The notes beneath the pieces were generated by a model that did not search any database, was not told the origin of the DNA, and was given only the letters and a program-made list of their open reading frames with translations. Below are positions 18,079-23,576 of a stretch of DNA of 23,576 nt, piece after piece; the stretch's first letter is position 1; every line of letters starts with the position of its first letter. The translations under genes were made by a program, and so were the position numbers. This DNA comes from Triparma columacea (Eukaryota > Sar > Bolidophyceae > Parmales > Triparmaceae): contig BRYA01000146.1 in NCBI GenBank assembly GCA_030267965.1, positions 1 to 23,576 on the forward strand, given 5' to 3'.

Positions 18079-18713
18079 TAGGGGTAGGTAGCAGTGTCAG
18101 ATATATAGATACCTGGGGCCGTCTAGCTCGTGACCTCAGGCCCATTATTGTCACTACCAATATTGCTTTATCGCAATAATTTCTTTGCAATGTTTGTTCT
18201 TTAATAAATACATGGGAACAGAGTACGTCATGGCCGAATACAACATTGAGTACATAACGAAAGACGATTCGAGTATAAGTGCTACACGGTGAAGCGAATT
18301 GCAACTGGTATAGGCATCATTGTATTTCTTGAAATGATTGAGACAGGAAGTCATCTGTTAAAGGAAAGGTTTGGTTAAATTTGTAGCAAAAAATCGACTT
18401 TTCGCTACAATGGAGCTTTCGATATTTCTATCATCTCTCTTTGCTTTTTTCCAAGAGGGACAAGTTCTATCGAATTAATGGCTTCGCCTTAATATTTGTG
18501 CCAACCTACTTGTAGGTCAATTTTTTTGCCAGCGCTGTGACTGAGGTGGAACTTTTTTTTCAACTTTTTTTTTTTTTTTTTTTTGGTCTCAGGCTTCCTA
18601 AAATCAACGCGCTAAGGTTCGCTTGCTTTAGGATGGAAAGCTCATTCATCTACAGACTAATAATACCTTTCAAATCCCATATCCCAAGGAGGTACCCCCC
18701 CTCCCCATTTCCC
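18079..18713. other. Non-coding region with small hairpins and poly-T
   Basis: No gene seen. It separates two convergent genes. Contains AATAAATA near 18203 (possible poly(A) signal), an imperfect inverted repeat TTGTAGC...GCTACAA (18381-18410), a perfect short palindrome ACCTAC-TT-GTAGGT (18504-18517), and T-runs at about 18550-18585. Confidence 0.6.
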
Positions 18714-20153
18714 TCACCCTCCCATGTTCCCAAAGACCGGTGGGTTAACGACAAAAAGTTCCTCCCTATCCTCCCATATCCTCCTCCCAAGTATCCCCAC
18801 TCTCCTCACCCCTTCCTCCACCCCCACAACGCTCGGCATGACCGCATAAACCTCCCCCCCGTACCCCGCGATCCCCACGTACATTTCCGCCCCCTTCACC
18901 TTGTACTCGACCCTCCCCCTGACCGCCTCCTTCCCCACGAAGTCCATCTCCCCCGTAACGAAGGCGGTCCCGTCGTCCTCCTCCTCATCCCCAGTCTTCC
19001 TACCCCTCCTCGATCCCCCCCAACCTCCCCTTAATCCCCCAGCCATACCTTGGTATTCCCTCCATATTCTACCCCTCCCGTCTTCCCCCCCCCCGACGAA
19101 TGGGAACCCAGCACCTGGGCTTAGGCACTGTACGATCTTCCCTCCCCCCCCCGTCCCCTGTGTCGTCGTACTTCCCCCCCCCACTTGGAAGTCACCTCTG
19201 TAAAGGAAGTGCAGTACCCCCGCCGGTGCGCTGTACCTCGACGCCGCCCTCCTCTCCCTATCCTCCATGCTTTCCAGTACGCCTGATACGAAGTCTCCAC
19301 CTCCACCTTCTTCCTTCCCACCCTCTGCCACACCAGCACCCTCCCCCGTTATGTTTAAGGCAGCTGAGATGGCTAATCTAGCCTGCTGAAAAGAGTGGAA
19401 CATATCCGGTGTGTTAACGTTGCTCATTAACATCAAAAACATCCCCGCAGCCTCGTGTAGGCAGTAGCAGTAACAGTAAAGGAACCCCCCAGCGTTGAAA
19501 CCGGGGAGACAGAGAGGGAACCAGGACTCGCTGTTCATTAACGTCTTTTTTTGGACCGAGGCGAAATTACAAAGAAGGACGAGGTCGGTGCTGGACATCC
19601 TTATGGTTGGGGACCGAGGCTGAACGACGGTTAGGAGCTTACCCTCACTAACGACTACTCCGAAAACAGTGTTGGAAACCTTCTCTGCGGCGGTTACCAT
19701 TACACGTGAGAGCTCCTTCCTAACCGATTTCTTCAACGGTACCGATTCAACTGCACCTGTTAAGAGGCAACCGGTAGACTCTGACTTATCAATAAGTCCC
19801 TGAATAATAGCGTCCGTGCTAGTCAGCATACTCCTAAGGTCGAACTTTGACGATTTCCTGAATATGCTTTGCACCTTAATCGTGAGTGTCGATACAATCT
19901 GCGAGTAAACGTACTCGCAAACCAGTCTCATATACCCTCTATCCCCCTTCCCTTTAGCTCCTATGACTATACCACCTTTTCTAACTGCTACTAACGCCGA
20001 ACCGTCATCGAATGTAATGGATTTAAGGTAAACTGAAGAGGCCTCGGAGAAGGATACGAGGGCTACGAGAGAGGCCGACTGGAGGACAAACTTCTCAGAA
20101 GGGAGACGGGTGAAGATGGGCTTACCAGCTAAGCTTAGGACGAAGTACTGCAT
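18714..20153 (-). CDS. MON1: Vacuolar fusion protein MON1 homologue, 479 aa
   Basis: MON1 pairs with CCZ1 as the guanine-nucleotide exchange factor for Rab7 in endosome/vacuole maturation and autophagosome fusion. One exon from the ATG at 20153. The N-terminus MQYFVLSLAGKPIFTRL followed by SLVALVSFSE matches the first longin domain of MON1. FDLRSMLTSTDAIIQGLID, the middle longin region (VFGVVVSEGKLLTVVQPR), WFPLCLPGFNAGGFLYCYCY and the late VLHFLYR and DREELFVVNPPVFG also align with family landmarks as I recall them. It lacks the acidic N-terminal extension of animal and yeast MON1. A Gly-rich, poorly conserved insert breaks the third longin region (about residues 270-390). It is divergent from the palmitoyltransferase gene and convergent with the giant coiled-coil gene. 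Confidence 0.9.
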   Translation of the reverse strand: MQYFVLSLAGKPIFTRLPSEKFVLQSASLVALVSFSEASSVYLKSITFDDGSALVAVRKGGIVIGAKGKGDRGYMRLVCEYVYSQIVSTLTIKVQSIFRKSSKFDLRSMLTSTDAIIQGLIDKSESTGCLLTGAVESVPLKKSVRKELSRVMVTAAEKVSNTVFGVVVSEGKLLTVVQPRSPTIRMSSTDLVLLCNFASVQKKTLMNSESWFPLCLPGFNAGGFLYCYCYCLHEAAGMFLMLMSNVNTPDMFHSFQQARLAISAALNITGEGAGVAEGGKEEGGGGDFVSGVLESMEDRERRAASRYSAPAGVLHFLYRGDFQVGGGSTTTQGTGGGGKIVQCLSPGAGFPFVGGGEDGRGRIWREYQGMAGGLRGGWGGSRRGRKTGDEEEDDGTAFVTGEMDFVGKEAVRGRVEYKVKGAEMYVGIAGYGGEVYAVMPSVVGVEEGVRRVGILGRRIWEDREELFVVNPPVFGNMGG

Positions 20154-20744
20154 TTTTGGAGGTGTGTGGGTGGGGGTGTGGGTGTGGGGGTGTTTTGGGT
20201 GTTTATAGTGTATCCTTATCTCATGTATATCTTAATATCTATCGAATATAGGAGAGGGCATTGATTTGAGCTCTGGAGTCGGAGTCCGAATGGAGTGCAC
20301 TTTTTGTGACTATTTTTAGATACTTTACGACCAAGGAATTAATTGTGAAAGTACCCCGCGAAAGCGCTGCTATATTTATACCGATAATTAAAAATATTAC
20401 CACGACACGTTGACATTAACCTGCTTCTTTCCCATCTCACCTCAACAAAAATGATCAGAATAACCTTCTCTTACGGTAAAATTCAAGTCGGAGGCATTGC
20501 ATATATACTACGTATATTAACCCCGTATTTATTTTCATTCGACTCCATACGTTGAGCTAAGAAATTCCAATAAGCTAAGGTGTTCCTCATCTGGGATGGA
20601 TCTCGGCGTCTCGGAAAGCTCGGTCTCGATTTTTTAGTTGCCTCTTTTTTTTGTCTCTCGGTTATTCTCCAAATATCTCTAATACCCGCATATACCTATA
20701 CACACACCTACCTACACACACACACACACACACCATCTCCACAC
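20154..20744. promoter_or_regulatory. Divergent intergenic region between MON1 and the palmitoyltransferase gene
   Basis: 591 bp without a supported gene. It has a GT-rich stretch just upstream of the MON1 ATG (20160-20195), AT-rich DNA with TATATAC near 20502, and a CA microsatellite at about 20699-20733 immediately before the ATG at 20745. Confidence 0.55.
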
Positions 20745-21281
20745 ATGTCCTCAAATTTAAGCCTTTTAGGAGGTACATTAGGAGATATAAACAAGTCCTC
20801 AAAATTGTCAAACGCCTCAAAACAAACTGTGAACAATCAAACACACTCAACACACGATATACACGCAGCTACACATACACACACTGATATGAATGCTATG
20901 ATGATTGATGTGGGTGTAAATAATGGCCAAAACGGTACAAACAACGCTACAAATAACACTACAAATACTAAACCAAATATCGACAACTTTACTGTCCTTA
21001 TTGAACAACCAAACCAACAACTCGCCAACAATAACACAGGAGGATGTGAAAAAGGATGCTGTGAACACAAACAACAACAACAACATCATCACAATCATCA
21101 ACATCAACACATGTAAGTCGGCCACAGCGTCGGCTGGAACGTGCACGACGACGGCGTGCAGCCGGCCCGCAAGCGCGACTGGGTGCTGGAGGCCGGGCAG
21201 ACGCTCGCGGCGGCGCGCTTGGCGGCGCGGCGGGCGCGTAGGGACGTGCTGCGCGTCAGAGTCATGGTTTGGTTGTTTGTT

Positions 21282-21320
<39 letters not shown>

Positions 21321-21352
21321 ATTTGTGTGTGTTTATTTGTGTGTGTTTATTT

Positions 21353-21409
<57 letters not shown>

Positions 21410-23442
21410 TGTGCTTGTGTGCGCGTGAGACAAAATGGAAAGAGGAAATGGAAAGAGGGACAGAAAGAGGACAAGAGGGCTCGCAGAAGCGGATGAGGCT
21501 GCTGCGAAAGCGGAAGCGGATGCGAAGGCGTTGGCGGGGAAGCGGATGCCGATGCGAAAGCGTCCTCCTCTCTCTTCTAGCTGAAAGCTCAGCCAGCATC
21601 ATTCACACCTTACACTTTACAATACACTAACATTCTCACACATTCTCCCTCAACCCTCCCTCCCCCCTCCCGCGCCGCCCTCCCTCCACCACCAGGAACC
21701 CCTCCATCCCCATCCCACCCCCAACCACCAGTGGTAGTTTTGGTTCCTCCCCCTCCCCTACCCCTACCCCTACCCCCACCCCCCCTCCCCCCGGTACAGT
21801 AATCCAGAACGGCAAGCACTATATCCCAGTCCAACTCGACTCCTTCCAGGCCATAAAGATAGGTCACTTCCAGGCCTTCAAGACCCTCTGCGATCGAGTG
21901 CAGGACATAAAAGAGCTGGAGAAGCCCGGACCTGACGGCCACACCAGGATGCACTGGGCGAGCAAACGGCAGGACACTCGTTTCATCGAGTACCTAGCCG
22001 ACCGCGGTTGCAACCTCTCCCTAAAGTCCCTTGACGCCGTCGGCATGACCCCCATCCACTGGGCCTGCACCGAGTCCTCCATAGCCGTGATCAACCTCCT
22101 CCTAAACAGAGGGGTAAGCATAGACGACCAGGACAGCAGTGGTTGCACCCCCCTCCTCGTCGCCTCCCAGTACGGTCACGCAACCCTCGTAGGTTACCTA
22201 ATAAAGAAGGGTGCCTCCGTAACCATTCTCGACCACAACTCGGACTCAGCACTACACTGGGCGGCGTACAAGGGGGACGTCGCAATCGTGGGACTACTAC
22301 ACCACCTGGGATTGAGGGTTGACGCGGTGGACGGTTACGGTCAAACGCCACTACACCTGAGCGCGTTGAGGGGGAACAAGGACGTTGTTGAGTACCTTAT
22401 TGAGGACGGTAAAAGCAAGGCTGAGGGGATCAAGGATAAGGAGGGGAAGACACCACTTGACTTGGCGATTAAGAAGAAGAAGGAGGTCGTCGTCAACATA
22501 CTTGAGGAACACATGAAGGCTGGGAAAGGGGGGTGGGGGATTAGCTTCAAGGACCTCTCAAACCCGAGGAAAATCAAGGAACTATTCATGGGGGGAGGGA
22601 AGGGAGTCGAACACCAGAAGTGGCCCTACTGGTTCGTCGTTGGACACATGAGTCTAGGTCTCCTAATGTACCCCGCCAGGATCCTAAGCACGGACGTGTT
22701 AATCGACTGCAGCACCCTCCACGTTTTCACACTAATGTGCATGGCCGCCACATGGACGTTCTTCTTCCTGACCTCAAAAACCGACCCGGGTTTAATAGAC
22801 GAGCGTTCCAAAGACCCAGCCCTACGCATGCTCGCCGCTCGTCTAAGATCCCAGTACGACGATGTCCTCGAGAACCTCGGCCGTGAAACCACAAACGACG
22901 GTAGAGTCGCCGGGGAATTGCACCCCCCACTATGCCACACCTGCCATATCGTTAGACCGTTAAGGTCGAAGCACTGTAGGGTGAAGAGGAAGTGCACACT
23001 AATGTTCGACCACTACTGCCCGTTCGTAGGGAACGGTGTCGGGATGGGGAATTACATGTACTTCATACTGTACCTTACCTTCCACTGCCTGGCCATGGTA
23101 GGGTACAATATTACCATGGTTAAGTACTTGCATAGGAACGGGTGGGACTGGATGGTCGGCACGTTAGGTGTATACGTCGGGATGTTCTTGCTCCCCGGGC
23201 TGGGTATGGTCAGCTACCACATCCAGCTGATCGCAAAGAACCTAACCACGAACGAACACGCGAACCTATTCCGGTACAAGTACCTACACGACTCGGGGGG
23301 GAGGTATAGGAACCCGTGGGACCAAGGTATCATGGGGAACCTTTACGAGAGGTTCATCAACCCGTCCGAGAGGTGCTACGTTATCCCTGGGGATGGGGAT
23401 AGAGAGGGGGAGAAGGATGACCTACTGGCGAACGCTGTCTGA
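20745..23442 (+). CDS. Ankyrin-repeat protein S-acyltransferase (DHYC-type palmitoyltransferase)
   Basis: Transfers palmitate to cysteines of target proteins at endomembranes. Exon 1 (20745-21112) ends in a consensus CACAT|GTAAGT donor and encodes an Asn/Thr/His-rich leader ending in a Cys/His cluster ([11 protein letters not shown], poly-Q/H). Exon 2 begins at 21696 (704 aa total) or 21732 (692 aa); both keep frame. It has a Pro-rich start, about six ankyrin repeats ([60 protein letters not shown]), two membrane spans, the Cys-rich domain (22933-23019) with DHYC at 23008-23019, two further spans, a TTNE motif, and a [10 protein letters not shown] (PaCCT-like) motif. Ankyrin plus DHYC recalls yeast Akr1, but only four membrane spans are visible. 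Exon 2 is firm; the link to exon 1 rests on splice sites and frame. Confidence 0.88.
21117..21265 (+). other. GC-rich, coding-like island inside an intron
   Basis: About 150 bp of very GC-rich sequence within the long first intron of the palmitoyltransferase gene. One plus-strand frame reads as protein-like ([18 protein letters not shown], then [20 protein letters not shown]) with G or C at the third position of essentially every codon for nearly 40 codons. No start codon or family recognised. Confidence 0.6.
21266..21426 (+). repeat. GT/GTTT microsatellite
   Basis: GTTT units followed by long (GT)n blocks separated by short TTTATTT interruptions; intronic. Open frames across it are repeat artefacts. 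Confidence 0.95.
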
Positions 23443-23576
23443 TGAGAAGGGGGGAAATTAAAGAAGGGAAGGGGGATAGAGATGGGGAGATGGATTACCT
23501 ATGAACGCCAACGCTGTCTGATGAGAAAAGGGGGGGGGAGGGGAGGGGGGAGGAGGGGGAGGGGGGGGGGGGGGGG
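23443..23576 (+). other. G-rich 3' flank with short duplication, ends in poly-G
   Basis: After the TGA at 23440-23442 the sequence is purine-rich. AACGCTGTCTGATGAGAA, spanning the end of the coding region (23431-23448), recurs exactly at 23510-23527. It is followed by G-runs up to a terminal poly-G. This may be 3' UTR or an assembly edge. Confidence 0.8.

Noticed and set aside
17887..18179. Gly/Trp/Leu repeat ORFs over the heptamer array
   Set aside because: Heptamer minisatellite is open in several frames by repetition.
18161..18182. ATTGC...GCAAT stem near 18161 as a bacterial-style terminator
   Set aside because: Very short stem, eukaryotic context, no supporting U-tract placement.
20923..21630. 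235-codon ORF through the GT microsatellite (VCVCVCV runs)
   Set aside because: Stop-free only because (GT)n lacks stops; mixes intron, island and repeat.
1..23576. tRNA, rRNA, CRISPR, viral or transposase genes
   Set aside because: Looked for characteristic motifs and repeat-spacer patterns by eye on both strands; none found. A covariance-model scan was not possible here.

Overview
The window is nuclear DNA from a unicellular eukaryote, most likely a marine stramenopile alga (bolidophyte/diatom-like; an inference from gene content and architecture, not proven by sequence). The coding regions are broken by short spliceosomal introns, about 70-320 bp and one near 580 bp. Donors are mostly GTGAG and acceptors are CAG after C/T-rich tracts. 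There is no operon structure, Shine-Dalgarno pattern, CRISPR array or recognisable tRNA/rRNA.

Layout, left to right. (1) 1-2410, minus: a large polytopic membrane protein, open at the left window edge, with a tryptophan-rich motif and RRxS repeats near its C-terminus. (2) 2441-3080: a tandem array with a ~165-bp period directly upstream of it, then about 780 bp of intergenic DNA. (3) 4279-6239, minus: a three-exon gene of unknown function, with a small ORF at 3862-4209 that may be its last exon. (4) 6378-7861, plus: a four-exon coiled-coil protein, divergent from (3) across 138 bp. (5) 7969-10763, minus: a complete three-exon, 800-aa cyclic-nucleotide-dependent protein kinase (PKG-type) with an N-myristoylation signal. 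(6) 10876-17883, plus: a giant coiled-coil protein with an EF-hand pair and three families of internal tandem repeats, interrupted by an apparent one-base frameshift near 16925. (7) A GGGGGCT heptamer minisatellite and non-coding DNA. (8) 18714-20153, minus: MON1, the vesicle-fusion factor. (9) 20745-23442, plus: an ankyrin-repeat palmitoyltransferase of the DHYC (Akr1-like) type, whose long first intron holds a small very GC-rich, coding-like island and a GT microsatellite. (10) A G-rich tail that repeats the end of that gene and finishes in poly-G, probably near a contig edge.

The genes do not form one pathway. Three recognisable functions are membrane trafficking/signalling proteins: lipid-anchored cyclic-nucleotide kinase, MON1 (Rab7 activation with CCZ1) and a protein S-acyltransferase. 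The others are membrane, coiled-coil or low-complexity proteins without a recognised family. The most interesting points are the mixed cAMP/cGMP-type signatures and kemptide-like insert in the kinase, the coordinated loss of one zinc site in the palmitoyltransferase, the 15-residue higher-order repeat and frameshift in the giant coiled-coil gene, and the GC3-saturated island at 21117-21265.
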